A stretch of DNA of 64,000 nt from Allorhodoferax sp032337135 (GTDB lineage Bacteria; Pseudomonadota; Gammaproteobacteria; Burkholderiales; Burkholderiaceae_C): assembly GCF_032337135.1 (NCBI RefSeq), contig NZ_JAVXZZ010000001.1, forward strand, positions 1 to 64,000. The letters run 5' to 3'. The translations under genes were made by a program, and so were the position numbers. The notes beneath the pieces were generated by a model. That model saw nothing but the letters and a program-made list of their open reading frames with translations, did not search any database and had not been told where the DNA came from. Within the stretch, counting starts at the first letter, position 1. The number at the start of each line of letters is the position of its first letter. Of the stretch, positions 9,255-18,490 are shown piece by piece.

Positions 9255-10286
9255 ATGACCATGATCTACCCTGACTTGACCCAACCCGCGGGATGGTTGC
9301 CGCTGGCCTTCGCCCTGGTGATGGCACTGGCCATGCTGGCCTACGTGATCCTGGACGGCTATGACCTGGGCGTCGGCATCCTGCTGCGACGCGCCGACGA
9401 CGCGCAGAAGGACACCATGATCGCCAGCATCGGGCCGTTCTGGGACGCCAACGAAACCTGGCTGGTGCTGGGCGTGGGGGTGTTGCTGGTGGCCTTTCCG
9501 CTCGCCCATGGAGAGATCCTGGGCGCGCTGTACCTGCCCGTCGCGCTGATGCTGCTGGCCCTGACCTTGCGCGGCGTGGCGTTCGACTTCCGCGTCAAGG
9601 CGCGGGCCGAATACAAGCCTTTGTGGGACCGTGCATTCTTTGCCGGCTCGCTGCTCGCCGCCTGGTCGCAGGGCTTCATGCTCGGCAGCCTGGTGACCGG
9701 CTTTCGTGCCGATGGCGGTAGCCAGCTGTTCAGTGCCCTGGTCGGCCTCTGTCTGGTCGCAGCCTATGCGCTGCTGGGCGCGGGCTGGCTGATCATGAAA
9801 ACCGAAGGCGCACTGCAACTGCAGGCCGTGCGCTGGGCACGGGGCAGCCTGTGGCTGACGGCCGTGGGGGTCGCGGCCATCTCGGTGGCCACGCCATGGG
9901 TGAGCGAACGCATCTTCGACAAATGGTTCAGCTTTCCGAACGTGATGCTGCTGCTGCCGATTCCCGCCATGACGGTGGCCCTGTTTGTCATCATCGCGCG
10001 CAGCCTGCGCCGACTGCCCACCCGCTTCGCGCAAGGCAACCAGTACGGTGCCGCCGTGCCGTTTGCCGGCACGGTGGGTGTGTTTCTGCTGGCTTTCTAT
10101 GGGCTGGCCTACAGCCTGTTCCCGTGGTTGGTCGTCGACCGCCTGTCGATTTGGCAAGCCGCCAGCGCTCCGGAAGCGCTGCGCGTCATCTTCTACGGTG
10201 TGGTGGTCGTGCTGCCGGTCATCATCGGCTACACGGTGTTTGCGTACCGCGTGTTCTGGGGGAAGACCACCGCACTGCGGTATTGA
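9255..10286 (+). CDS. cydB: Cytochrome bd-type quinol oxidase subunit II
   Basis: A 343-residue multi-span membrane protein beginning MTMIYPDLTQPAGWLPLAF. It has the family signature DGYDLGVGILLRR and the segment GPFWDANETWLVLG near the N-terminus. The start could be 9255 or the second ATG at 9261; neither has a strong ribosome binding site, which fits translation coupled to cydA. It completes the two-subunit oxidase. No cydX-like micro-ORF is seen in the 40 bases that follow, and no cydDC assembly genes are present in the window. Confidence 0.94.
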   Translation: MTMIYPDLTQPAGWLPLAFALVMALAMLAYVILDGYDLGVGILLRRADDAQKDTMIASIGPFWDANETWLVLGVGVLLVAFPLAHGEILGALYLPVALMLLALTLRGVAFDFRVKARAEYKPLWDRAFFAGSLLAAWSQGFMLGSLVTGFRADGGSQLFSALVGLCLVAAYALLGAGWLIMKTEGALQLQAVRWARGSLWLTAVGVAAISVATPWVSERIFDKWFSFPNVMLLLPIPAMTVALFVIIARSLRRLPTRFAQGNQYGAAVPFAGTVGVFLLAFYGLAYSLFPWLVVDRLSIWQAASAPEALRVIFYGVVVVLPVIIGYTVFAYRVFWGKTTALRY

Positions 10287-10290
10287 TGCG

Positions 10291-10306
10291 GGGGCCTAAC
10301 GGCCCC
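10291..10306 (+). terminator. Short GC hairpin between convergent cydB and aroQ
   Basis: GGGGCC and GGCCCC flank a TAAC loop just after the cydB stop. No T-run follows, so it is at best a weak intrinsic terminator or a transcript-end stabiliser. Confidence 0.4.
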
Positions 10307-10326
10307 ACTCACCGCGCCCCCAGCGC

Positions 10327-10773
10327 CTACTGCATCTGGGCCAGACCGGCCACGGCCAGGGCGTAGCCGTTGACCCCAAAGCCCACCATGACGGCCTTGG
10401 CCACAGGCGAGATGCAGGAGTGGTGGCGGAAGGCCTCGCGCGCGTGCACGTTGCTGATGTGCACCTCGATGAGGGTGATGCCCGTGCCCTTGATGGCATC
10501 GTGCAAGGCGATGCTGGTGTGGGTGTAGGCACCGGCGTTGAGGATGACCCCGGCGAGCTGGCCCTTGGCCTGCAGTTGCCCGGCCTCGTGGATCCAGTCC
10601 ACCAGCGCGCCCTCGTGGTTGCTCTGGCGGAACTCCAGCGCAAAACCGTTGGCGGCGCAGGCACGCTCGCACAAGGACTGCACGTCGGCCAGGGTCTGGG
10701 CACCGTAGACCTGCGGCTCGCGCGTGCCCAGCAGGTTGAGGTTGGGGCCGTTCAGGACGAATACGGTTTTCAT
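10327..10773 (-). CDS. aroQ: 3-dehydroquinate dehydratase, type II
   Basis: A 148-residue cytoplasmic enzyme, the usual length for the dodecameric type II class. It begins MKTVFVLNGPNLNLLGTREPQVYG, which carries the conserved GPNLNLLG-RE-YG segment with the catalytic tyrosine. Further on are LNAGAYTHTSIALHDAI and EVHISNVHAREAFRHHS, the substrate-binding loop and catalytic histidine region. It converts 3-dehydroquinate to 3-dehydroshikimate in the shikimate pathway. A GAGAGG ribosome binding site precedes the ATG. It lies downstream of aroC on the same strand, with one dispersed repeat in between, so the two shikimate-pathway genes may be co-transcribed. Confidence 0.95.
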   Translation of the reverse strand: MKTVFVLNGPNLNLLGTREPQVYGAQTLADVQSLCERACAANGFALEFRQSNHEGALVDWIHEAGQLQAKGQLAGVILNAGAYTHTSIALHDAIKGTGITLIEVHISNVHAREAFRHHSCISPVAKAVMVGFGVNGYALAVAGLAQMQ

Positions 10774-10800
10774 GCAAAGCCTCTCGAAGTGGTGCTGCAG

Positions 10801-10858
10801 TCGCTATGGTTTCGGTAGCTGCCTACGCAATGTCTACGCGGGCCAGGCCCATTTTTTC
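10801..10858 (+). repeat. Dispersed intergenic repeat, copy A
   Basis: The sequence begins TCGCTATGG, then GGTAGCTGCCTACGCAATG, then GCGGGCCAGGCCCA. It aligns over about 58 bases with copies at 18408, 26164 and 56536. The shared core is CGCTA(n)TAGCTG, (T/A)CGCA(A)T, CGGGC...GCCC and ATTT. This copy lies between aroQ and aroC and overlaps the last two bases of aroC. The GGGCC/GGCCC part can form a small hairpin. Confidence 0.75.
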
Positions 10859-11951
10859 ACAGATTTCCGGCAATGGGTGCCAGGCTGGTGCGTACGTCGG
10901 CGTTCTGGGCCCGGTGGCGCAGCGCATGGTCCATCACCACCAGGGCCAGCATGGCCTCGGCAATCGGCGTGGCGCGTATGCCCACACAGGGGTCGTGGCG
11001 GCCCTTGGTCACCACCTGCGTCGGGTTGCCTTCGATGTCGATCGAGTCGCGCGGCGTCAGGATGGAGCTGGTGGGCTTGATGGCGATGCTCACTTCCAGG
11101 TCCTGCCCGGTGGTGATGCCACCGAGCACGCCACCGGCGTTGTTGCTGGCAAAACCGTTGGGCGTGAGGCTGTCGCCATGCACGCTGCCGCGTTGGGCCA
11201 CGCTGGCAAAACCGGCCCCGATTTCCACGCCCTTGACGGCGTTGATGCCCATCATGGCGTAGGCAATGTCGGCATCCATCTTGTCGAACAGCGGCTCACC
11301 CAGGCCCACGGGCACCTTGGTGGCGCAGACGCGAATCTTGGCGCCGCAGGAGTCGTGCCCCTTGCGCAGGGCTTCCATGTAGTCTTCCAGCGCCGACACA
11401 TCGGCCACGGGGGCAAAGAACGGGTTGTTGGGCACATGCTCCCAGCCCTCGAAGGCAATGGGCAGTTCACCGATCTGCGTCATGCAGCCGCGGAATTCGG
11501 TGCCGTACTTTTCCTTCAACCACTTCTTGGCCACGGCACCGGCCGCCACCATGGGCGCCGTCAGGCGCGCGCTGGAGCGGCCACCGCCGCGCGGGTCGCG
11601 CAGGCCGTACTTCTGGTAGTAGGCGTAGTCGGCGTGGCCGGGGCGGAAGGTCTCCAGGATGTTGCCGTAGTCCTTGGAGCGCTGGTCGGTGTTCTCGATC
11701 AGCAGCGCAATCGGGGTACCGGTCGTCTTGCCTTCATACACGCCGCTGAGGATCTTCACCTGATCGGGCTCGTTGCGCTGGGTGACGAACTTGGAGGTGC
11801 CGGGGCGGCGGCGGTCCAGGTCGTGCTGGATGTCGGCCTCGCTCAGGGCCATGCCCGGTGGGCAGCCGTCGATGATGCAGCCGATGGCCGGGCCGTGGGA
11901 TTCACCGAAGTTGGTGACGGTAAAGGTGTGTCCGAAGGTATTGCCGCTCAT
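10857..11951 (-). CDS. aroC: Chorismate synthase
   Basis: A 364-residue enzyme starting MSGNTFGHTFTVTNFGESHGPAIGCIIDGCPPGM, the canonical chorismate synthase N-terminus with the GESHG motif. The later segments RPGHADYAYYQKYG and DPRGGGRSSARLTA are the second and third family signatures. It removes phosphate from 5-enolpyruvylshikimate 3-phosphate with reduced FMN to give chorismate. The frame is open further upstream to 12071, but that would overlap the neighbouring membrane-protein gene and lacks homology. The window also carries aroQ and aroA, so three shikimate steps are encoded here. Confidence 0.97.
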   Translation of the reverse strand: MSGNTFGHTFTVTNFGESHGPAIGCIIDGCPPGMALSEADIQHDLDRRRPGTSKFVTQRNEPDQVKILSGVYEGKTTGTPIALLIENTDQRSKDYGNILETFRPGHADYAYYQKYGLRDPRGGGRSSARLTAPMVAAGAVAKKWLKEKYGTEFRGCMTQIGELPIAFEGWEHVPNNPFFAPVADVSALEDYMEALRKGHDSCGAKIRVCATKVPVGLGEPLFDKMDADIAYAMMGINAVKGVEIGAGFASVAQRGSVHGDSLTPNGFASNNAGGVLGGITTGQDLEVSIAIKPTSSILTPRDSIDIEGNPTQVVTKGRHDPCVGIRATPIAEAMLALVVMDHALRHRAQNADVRTSLAPIAGNL

Positions 11952-11983
11952 AGGGGGATTATCCCCGACGGCGAGCCCCCGAC

Positions 11984-12490
11984 TCAGTGACGAAGCCAGC
12001 CGCGCACGCGCTGGCGCAGGGCCTGGGCCCAAGCCCGTACCTGCCGGACCACGGGGCGCGACTCCAGCCACGCATGGGCACGCTGCAGCAGCCGCTCGAT
12101 CCAGACATAGACCCGGTCGAACCAGGGCATGCGCCGGGCGCTGTCGCGCACCAGGTCAAACAGGTAGGCCGCGACGGCCGTGCCGGCCAGCTTGGCCAGC
12201 ACAAAGATCACCACCCCCAGAAGCGCGTGCCCCTGGGCCAGGGCCCACAAGCCCGCCACCTTGAAGGGAATGATGACGACACCGGGCGCCACCAGCACCA
12301 AGAGGCTGGCCCAGGGCGGCAACGCACGCAGGTAGGCTTCCAGCCGGTGCACCCACGGTTGGTCCACCAGGCGCTGCACCGCGGCCTTGAGGTGGTCCCA
12401 CAGCCACTCCTCCAGCAGCAGCACGATGACGGCGATGGAAATGAGCGGGCGCAGCAGCGCGTGAAGCAGGCGGGACATGTCGGGTTGCAC
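11984..12490 (-). CDS. Small integral membrane protein of unknown function
   Basis: A 168-residue protein (or 164 from the second ATG at 12478, MSRLLHALLRPL). It has hydrophobic segments at about residues 13-26, 55-85 (PPWASLLVLVAPGVVIIPFKVAGLWALAQG) and 87-110. The C-terminal tail is strongly basic and tryptophan/arginine-rich (ERLLQRAHAWLESRPVVRQVRAWAQALRQRVRGWLRH). It lies 32 bases upstream of aroC on the same strand. I recognise no catalytic motif and give no function. Confidence 0.75.
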   Translation of the reverse strand: MQPDMSRLLHALLRPLISIAVIVLLLEEWLWDHLKAAVQRLVDQPWVHRLEAYLRALPPWASLLVLVAPGVVIIPFKVAGLWALAQGHALLGVVIFVLAKLAGTAVAAYLFDLVRDSARRMPWFDRVYVWIERLLQRAHAWLESRPVVRQVRAWAQALRQRVRGWLRH

Positions 12491-12514
12491 ATGCGGCCAG
12501 AAGCGGATGGATGC

Positions 12515-15163
12515 TCACTCCACCAAGGCCAGCCGATTCTGCAGTCGCGCAGAGGCGACCAGCGCTGCTTCGAAATCCAGCCGCTGCATGGCATCGCTGA
12601 GCTCCGCTGCTTCGGCGCCCAAGGCCGCACCCGGCCCCTGCTGGAAGGCCCGAAACACCTCCAGCGACTCCATGTTCGAGTGGAGCAGCAATTCGGACAA
12701 GCGCTCGAGTTGGGCAGCAGCCAGTCGCCGCCCCGCAAGGTCCAGCCCCGCCGTGGCCCGCACCGGCGACGTATGCCTGTCCAGCGAGCTGCTCGCTGCC
12801 GTCAGGGCGGCCAGCCCCGCATCCAAGGTGGACTGCATCTCCTGCAACCAGGCTTGCGTGCCGGTTTCGGGCAAGCCGGCCTTGACCTGCTGCTCCCAGC
12901 GCGCGATTGCCGACGATAGCCCCGTGGCGCCAATGGTTCCAGACAAGCCCTTGAGCGTGTGCAGTTCGCGCCCGATCGCGGCCGCATCGCCCGCAGACCA
13001 CAGCACCCGCAGACGGTGCGCCAGCCCCCGGGCGCTCTCGATGAAGCTGTGCTGCGCACTGCGCAGCAACGCGGCATCGCCACCCATGCGCTGCAATGCA
13101 CTCTCCATGTCAATCTGATCCGGCGAAGACGAGGTGGTCACTGACACAGTGGCTTCGCCCCCCTGCGATCCGCGTGCCACCCCTTCCCCATTCAGGCCCG
13201 GTACGGCCACCGGCGCGCTGGCATGGTCCGCGGGGTCGGAATGGGCCACCAGGGACGGTTGCGGCTCGCCGGTGAGCTGCAACAGCAGGGCCACCAGCCG
13301 GTCCAGCTCGAAGGGCTTGCCCACATGCTCGTTCATGCCCGCGCGCAGGCAGGCTTCCCGGTCCGACGCCATGGCGTTGGCGGTCATGGCGATGATCGGC
13401 AGCCGGGCCCATGCGGCGTGCTGGCGAATCGCCTGCGTGGCCTCGAAGCCGTCCATGACCGGCATCTGCAAATCCATCAACACGGCATCGAACCCTTCCG
13501 GATTCGACAGCAGCTGGTTCAGCGCGACCTGACCATTCTCCGCCGCAGTCACGAGCGCGCCTTCGCGGCGCAGCAGGTTTTCCGCCACCATCTGGTTGAT
13601 CTTGTTGTCTTCCACGAGCAGGATGCGCATGCCGCGCAGGCGGTTCTGCCCCACGGCCTTGCCCACCGCGCCAGGATCCGGCTCGGTTGGCTTGACCTCC
13701 GCGTCTGAGACCAGGGGCAATTCCAGCGCAAAGTAGAAGCGGCTGCCCTTGCCCAGGGCACTCTTCACATGCAGCCTGCCCCCCATCAGCTCGACCAGGC
13801 GGCGTGCGATGCTCAGCCCCAGGCCCGAGCCACCGAAGCGGCGCGTGGTGCTCGACTCGGCCTGGGAAAAGCTGTCGAAGATGCGCACCTGCTGTTCCGG
13901 CGAAATCCCGATGCCGGTATCGCTGACCGAAAACTCCAGCGTGGCCCGGTCAGCCCGGCTCTGCAATGCAAGCACCCGCACCACCACCTCACCCTCATGG
14001 GTGAACTTGACCGCGTTGCTGCCGAGGTTGACCAGGATCTGCATGAGCCGCAGGTCATCACCGCACACGTGGCTCGGCACCGCCGGGTCCAGGTCGAAGC
14101 GGACTTCGATGTCCCGCCCAAGCTTGCTGGCCGACAGCACCACGGACAGGTCATCGAGCAGTTTGCGCACGGAGAAGGTGCGCACATCCAGCGCCATCTT
14201 GCCAGCCTCGATGCGGGAGTAGTCGAGTATGTCGTTGAGCAGGCCCAACAGGAACCTGGCCGCCCCTTCAAGCTTGGTCACATAGTCATCCTGGCTGCTG
14301 TCCAGCGGCGTGACGCGCAACAATTGCAGCAGCCCCAGGATGGCGTTCATCGGGGTGCGTATCTCGTGGCTCATGTTCGCCAGGAACTCGCTCTTTGCCA
14401 CGCTGGCCGACTCGGCCAGCTCCTTCGCCGCTCTGAGTTCGTTGCTGCGCTGGGCCAGCTCTTCGGTACGTTCCGCCACCAGAGCGTCCAGGTGGGTCAT
14501 GTGCCGGTCCAGGGCAGCCTGCAGCTTGGCAAAGCCCTCGACCACCAGATCGATCTCGTCACGCACGTGGTCCGGCTCCCGCGCCAGCTGCAGCGACTCG
14601 GACAACCGGCTGGGCTCCAGTGTGTTGGCGTAATCGGCCACGGTGCGCAGCGGCAGCTCCAGCTGGCGCCGCAGCACGACGCGCACCAGGGCACAAATCA
14701 CGAGGGTCAGAACGGCATACCCGGCAATCGAGGTGCCCACCGCGTAAGCCAACGCACGGTACAGCGCCTGGGTGTCTGCCGCCACATCGAGCTGCCCGAT
14801 CACCATGGTCCCGCTGGGGTCCTTCAGCTCAAATCCGAAAGTGTTGCCAGCTTGCACCATGCTGGCCGTGCCCAGCTCGAATACCTGGCCGGTCTTGACG
14901 GAAAGACGCACGGCTCCGATTTCCGGCAGTTCCACCAGCGCCTGCAGCTGCTGTCGCACCGCTTCCGGCTCGATATCCCAGACCACTGCAGCGATCAGGG
15001 GAACGCGTGTCCGCCCGATCTCGGCAATCGTCCGCCCATAGTCCTCGCGCGTGTGCTGCCAGATCAGCACTCCCTGCACCAGACAGATCAGCAGCGCACA
15101 GGCGCTGGCGGCCTTGACGATGGCCACCATCAGCTTGCGCGCTACCGGGGTGATTCTCTGCAT
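12515..15163 (-). CDS. Membrane-bound hybrid sensor histidine kinase with receiver and Hpt domains
   Basis: An 882-residue protein. TM1 is at about residues 12-35, followed by a sensor segment of about 105 residues and TM2 at about 141-165. Then come a HAMP-like linker, a HisKA domain with phospho-accepting His266 in FLANMSHEIRTPMNAILG, and an HATPase domain with DTGIGISPEQQ and GSGLGLSIARRLVELMGG. A receiver domain follows (ILLVEDNKINQ, with the phospho-acceptor Asp in AVLMDLQMPVMDG) and then an Hpt domain (LHTLKGLSGTIGATG). This is a full phosphorelay in one chain. The gene for a periplasmic sugar-binding-like protein lies 19 bases upstream on the same strand, so that protein may present the ligand, as LuxP does for LuxQ. 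No cognate output regulator is adjacent. Confidence 0.93.
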   Translation of the reverse strand: MQRITPVARKLMVAIVKAASACALLICLVQGVLIWQHTREDYGRTIAEIGRTRVPLIAAVVWDIEPEAVRQQLQALVELPEIGAVRLSVKTGQVFELGTASMVQAGNTFGFELKDPSGTMVIGQLDVAADTQALYRALAYAVGTSIAGYAVLTLVICALVRVVLRRQLELPLRTVADYANTLEPSRLSESLQLAREPDHVRDEIDLVVEGFAKLQAALDRHMTHLDALVAERTEELAQRSNELRAAKELAESASVAKSEFLANMSHEIRTPMNAILGLLQLLRVTPLDSSQDDYVTKLEGAARFLLGLLNDILDYSRIEAGKMALDVRTFSVRKLLDDLSVVLSASKLGRDIEVRFDLDPAVPSHVCGDDLRLMQILVNLGSNAVKFTHEGEVVVRVLALQSRADRATLEFSVSDTGIGISPEQQVRIFDSFSQAESSTTRRFGGSGLGLSIARRLVELMGGRLHVKSALGKGSRFYFALELPLVSDAEVKPTEPDPGAVGKAVGQNRLRGMRILLVEDNKINQMVAENLLRREGALVTAAENGQVALNQLLSNPEGFDAVLMDLQMPVMDGFEATQAIRQHAAWARLPIIAMTANAMASDREACLRAGMNEHVGKPFELDRLVALLLQLTGEPQPSLVAHSDPADHASAPVAVPGLNGEGVARGSQGGEATVSVTTSSSPDQIDMESALQRMGGDAALLRSAQHSFIESARGLAHRLRVLWSAGDAAAIGRELHTLKGLSGTIGATGLSSAIARWEQQVKAGLPETGTQAWLQEMQSTLDAGLAALTAASSSLDRHTSPVRATAGLDLAGRRLAAAQLERLSELLLHSNMESLEVFRAFQQGPGAALGAEAAELSDAMQRLDFEAALVASARLQNRLALVE

Positions 15164-15182
15164 GGCGTGCTGGTGGAGTGGC

Positions 15183-16295
15183 TCAGCGTATCAGCTGTTC
15201 GAAGCTGAAGTTGTAGCGCTTCAAGGCGGGGTTGACCACCTTGCTGAATTTGCGGAAGTCGACACTGTCGAAGCGCCCCTCCCCGTAGCGGTCGAGGAAG
15301 AGCCTGGCCTTGTCCGGACTGAACAGCGCAAACATGGGCTGGCTCATCTCCAGGCCCTCACCGGCAAAGTCGCGGCCGTTGTGGAAGTCATACAGCATCA
15401 CCAGCGCCCAGGCGCCCAGGATGAAATGGCCCCCAGCCAGTGCGTCCATCCGCCCGGAGCGAATCGCTTCCATGGCTTCGCGCGAGGTATTGATGCCGCT
15501 GAAGATCGCGTCCTTGCCCGGAACACCACCGGACGCTTCCAGCGACTGCATGGCGCCAAAGGCCATCAGGTCGTTGGCTGCCCAGACCAGTTTCGCATTG
15601 GGAAAGCGCTTGAACAGCCATTCCGACTGCTCTGCGGCCTTGTCGCGGCGGAACTCGCCGAACACTTCCTGGTCGATGACGGCATCGGGTGCCGCTGCCA
15701 CCACCTTGCGCATGGCTTCGCTGCGCTTGACCGAAGTGGTCGTGGCGCGGTCGCCACTGATGGCCAGCACGTGCAGCTTGCCATCCGGCGCCTGGAGCTT
15801 GCGCGCGCGGCCGATGCGCAGCAGTTCCTGCATGGTCAGCTGGCCCGCTTCCTCGGCTTGGGGCTCCAGGCTACCGAGCCAGTTCTTGTACTTTTCCCGC
15901 GGCGCTCCGGTCACCGCACGCTCGGCCGGCTGAATGATGCCGCTGAAGGCCATGAAGGTCTTGATGCCGGCACCGTCCAGAATGCGCAGCATCTCCGGCC
16001 CGGTACCGCCTTCGTTGGCAATGATCACGTAATCCGGCCGCGCTGCCGCGGGACGCGCGGCGATCTGGGTGGCTTGGTCAATGGCCCGCAGGGTCTGGCG
16101 CTCGACGTAGATGACGTCGAGCTTGATGCCCAGCCCCTTGGCAGCCGCCTCCATGGCGCGGGTTACGGTGAGCCAGTAGACCTCGTCACTCTTGCCCGGG
16201 TTGATGAAGGTGACCGAAAACGACCAGGCTGCCGAGGCCTGCACGCAGGCAAGGATCAGCACCAGCATCGGGCGGAAAAACTTCATGGTGCGCAT
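15183..16295 (-). CDS. Periplasmic substrate-binding protein, sugar-binding (type I) fold
   Basis: A 370-residue protein with a clear signal peptide (MKFFRPMLVLILACVQASAAWS; start at 16295 or at the ATG at 16286). The mature part begins FSVTFINPGKSDEVYWLTVTRAMEAAAKGLGIKLDVIYVE, typical of type I (ribose/LuxP-like) periplasmic binding proteins. It continues with YVIIANEGGTGPEMLRIL and LVWAANDLMAFGAMQSLEASG. No ABC permease or ATPase gene is nearby. Instead it is followed at once by a hybrid histidine kinase, so a sensory rather than transport role is inferred. The 177 bases between it and the CBS gene hold no gene I can support. Confidence 0.88.
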   Translation of the reverse strand: MRTMKFFRPMLVLILACVQASAAWSFSVTFINPGKSDEVYWLTVTRAMEAAAKGLGIKLDVIYVERQTLRAIDQATQIAARPAAARPDYVIIANEGGTGPEMLRILDGAGIKTFMAFSGIIQPAERAVTGAPREKYKNWLGSLEPQAEEAGQLTMQELLRIGRARKLQAPDGKLHVLAISGDRATTTSVKRSEAMRKVVAAAPDAVIDQEVFGEFRRDKAAEQSEWLFKRFPNAKLVWAANDLMAFGAMQSLEASGGVPGKDAIFSGINTSREAMEAIRSGRMDALAGGHFILGAWALVMLYDFHNGRDFAGEGLEMSQPMFALFSPDKARLFLDRYGEGRFDSVDFRKFSKVVNPALKRYNFSFEQLIR

Positions 16296-16472
16296 GGTCT
16301 CGTACTCCTCTCAGGGGGTTTGTGCGCCATGCTAGCGCGATTTGCCGTCGCTGGGGCAGCGCATCACCATGCAACTGAGCCGCCTTGGCCCCACCGACGC
16401 ACGCCCTGGCGCTGCAAGCGAGCGCTCAAGGCGCTGTACGGCCTACCGAGCGTGAACGGTGCCCAGTGCGCA

Positions 16473-16940
16473 TCAAGGCGTCGTGGGACTGCGCTTGTCG
16501 CCCTCTTCGGCCGGCCAGTCGCGGATGTAGGCCTTGAGCATCTGGTTCTCGAAGTTCTGGCTTTCCACCACGGTCTTGGCCACGTCGTAGAAGCTGATGA
16601 CGCCCATGAGCATGCGGTTGTTGATGACGGGCATGTAGCGGGCGTGGCGCGCCAGCATCATGCGCCGCACCTCGTCGATGTCGGTTTCGGTGGTGCAGAT
16701 CAGCGGGCCGTCGTCCATGGCGCGGTAGACCGTGGTGGTACCGAAGGCCCCGCCATTCTTCACCACCGCCTTGATGACTTCGCGGAAGGTCAGCATGCCC
16801 ACCACGAGGCCGTGCGACATGACCACCAGCGAGCCCAGGTCGTGCTCGGCCATCAGTTGGGCGGCTTCGGCCAGGCTGTGTTCGGGGGTGATGGTGTAGA
16901 GCGTGCTGCCCTTGACGCGCAGGATGTCGCTGACTTTCAT
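16473..16940 (-). CDS. CBS-domain pair protein
   Basis: A 155-residue cytoplasmic protein starting MKVSDILRVKGSTLYTITPEHSLAEAAQLMAEHDLGSLVVM. It holds two tandem CBS motifs: the first about residues 8-65, ending GMLTFREVIKAV, the second about 75-140, with MLARHARYMPVINNRMLMGVISFYDVAKTV. Such stand-alone pairs bind adenosine nucleotides and regulate partners that cannot be told from sequence. The ATG at 16940 is preceded by GAGGA; the longer frame to 17003 has no support. It faces away from metY, leaving a 149-base divergent promoter region. Confidence 0.9.
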   Translation of the reverse strand: MKVSDILRVKGSTLYTITPEHSLAEAAQLMAEHDLGSLVVMSHGLVVGMLTFREVIKAVVKNGGAFGTTTVYRAMDDGPLICTTETDIDEVRRMMLARHARYMPVINNRMLMGVISFYDVAKTVVESQNFENQMLKAYIRDWPAEEGDKRSPTTP

Positions 16941-17089
16941 GGTGATTCCTCGATCAGGCGGCGGGCCGTGCTGCCTGCCGTTCAGTCGCAAAATATAGCC
17001 CACAATTGCTCACCCAAGCTGACAGCCCTGTCTCTAGAGAGATGCCCCGGTTTTCAGCCGTCTGAAATCATCCACCGACAAAGGTTCCC

Positions 17090-18382
17090 ATGCCCGGATA
17101 CGCAGACCCCAATTTCGACACCCTGGCCCTGCATGCCGGGGCCACGATTGACGCCACCGGCGCCCGCGCCGTGCCCATCCACCTCACCACCTCGTTCGTG
17201 TTCGAGTCCAGCGACCACGCAGCCTCGCTCTTCAACCTGGAACGCGCCGGCCACGTCTACAGCCGCATCAGCAACCCCACCAATGCCGTATTCGAGCAGC
17301 GCATGGCGGCGCTGGAAGGCGGCATCGGGGCCATCAGCACTGCCAGCGGGCAGGCAGCGCTGCACCTGAGCATCGCCACGCTCATGGGTGCCGGCGGCCA
17401 CATCGTGGCCAGCACGGCGCTGTACGGCGGCTCGCACAACCTGCTGCACTACACCCTAAAGCGCTTTGGCATCGACACCACCTTCGTCCCCCCCGGCGAC
17501 CTCAATGCCTGGCGCGCCGCCGTGCGCCCGAACACCCGCCTGTTCTTTGGCGAGACCGTGGGCAACCCAGGCCTGGATGTGCTCGACATTGCGGCCGTGA
17601 GCGATATCGCCCACGCCGCCGGTGTTCCGTTGCTGGTCGATTCGACCCTGACCTCGCCCTGGCTGATCAAGCCCTTCGAGCATGGCGCCGACCTGGTCTA
17701 CCACTCGGCCACCAAGTTCCTCAGCGGCCACGGCACCGTGATCGGCGGGGTGGTGGTGGACAGCGGCAACTTCGACTGGGAAGCCAGCGGCCGCTTCCCC
17801 GAGCTGACGCAGCCCTATGCGGGCTTCCACAACATGGTGTTCTCGGAAGAGTCCACGGTAGGTGCCTTCCTGCTGCGGGCACGGCGTGAAGGCCTGCGCG
17901 ACTTCGGCGCCTGCATGAGCCCGCATTCGGCCTGGCTGATCCTGCAGGGCATCGAGACTCTGGGCCTGCGCATGGAGCGCCACATGGCCAACACGGCCAA
18001 GGTGGTGGAGTTCCTGGCCAGCCACCCCCTGGTGAGCCGCGTGGGCCACCCGCTGCTGGAAAGCCACCCCAGCCATGCGCTGGCGCAAAAGCTGCTGCCG
18101 CGCGGTGCCGGCTCGGTGTTCAGCTTTGACCTGAAAGGAAGCCGCGCCCAGGGCCAGAAGTTTGTCGAAACGCTCAAGATCTTCAGCCACCTGGCCAACG
18201 TGGGCGACTGCCGCAGCCTGGTGATCCACCCCGCCAGCACCACCCACTTCCGCATGGACGACGCGGCATTGGCCAGCGCCGGCATCGGGCAGGGAACGAT
18301 TCGCCTGTCGATCGGCCTGGAAGACAGCGCCGACCTGATCGACGACCTCAAGCGTGCGCTCAAGGCCGCGGAAAGAGCATGA
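17090..18382 (+). CDS. metY: O-acetylhomoserine sulfhydrylase (aminocarboxypropyltransferase)
   Basis: A 430-residue PLP enzyme of the Cys/Met metabolism family. The PLP lysine lies in LVYHSATKFLSGHGTVIGG. The substrate/cofactor segments YSRISNPTNAVFEQRMAALEGG and GTIRLSIGLEDSADLIDDL are those of the MetY/MetZ group. It makes homocysteine from O-acetylhomoserine and sulfide, or with some homologues from O-succinylhomoserine. Length and the N-terminal DTLALHAG fit MetY better than the shorter MetZ, but the two cannot be separated surely by eye. A dispersed repeat and an alpha/beta hydrolase gene follow. Confidence 0.9.
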   Translation: MPGYADPNFDTLALHAGATIDATGARAVPIHLTTSFVFESSDHAASLFNLERAGHVYSRISNPTNAVFEQRMAALEGGIGAISTASGQAALHLSIATLMGAGGHIVASTALYGGSHNLLHYTLKRFGIDTTFVPPGDLNAWRAAVRPNTRLFFGETVGNPGLDVLDIAAVSDIAHAAGVPLLVDSTLTSPWLIKPFEHGADLVYHSATKFLSGHGTVIGGVVVDSGNFDWEASGRFPELTQPYAGFHNMVFSEESTVGAFLLRARREGLRDFGACMSPHSAWLILQGIETLGLRMERHMANTAKVVEFLASHPLVSRVGHPLLESHPSHALAQKLLPRGAGSVFSFDLKGSRAQGQKFVETLKIFSHLANVGDCRSLVIHPASTTHFRMDDAALASAGIGQGTIRLSIGLEDSADLIDDLKRALKAAERA

Positions 18383-18407
18383 AGGCCGCGACCGTCGCCA
18401 TCAGCAG

Positions 18408-18470
18408 TCGCTATGCAATGAATAGCTGGCTACGCATATTCCACGCGGGCTACAGCCCGATTTGAACCCC
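18408..18470 (+). repeat. Dispersed intergenic repeat, copy B
   Basis: The sequence starts TCGCTATGCAATGAATAGCT and continues with CACGCGGGCTACAGCCCGAT. It matches copies A, C and D in the same strand sense. It occupies most of the 108-base gap between metY and the hydrolase gene and ends about 20 bases before that gene's start. Confidence 0.8.
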
Positions 18471-18490
18471 GAATTCGTCTGGACACTGCC

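Noticed and set aside
10287..10326. A cydX-like micro-ORF after cydB
   Set aside because: The 40-base gap is too short and holds only a GC hairpin.
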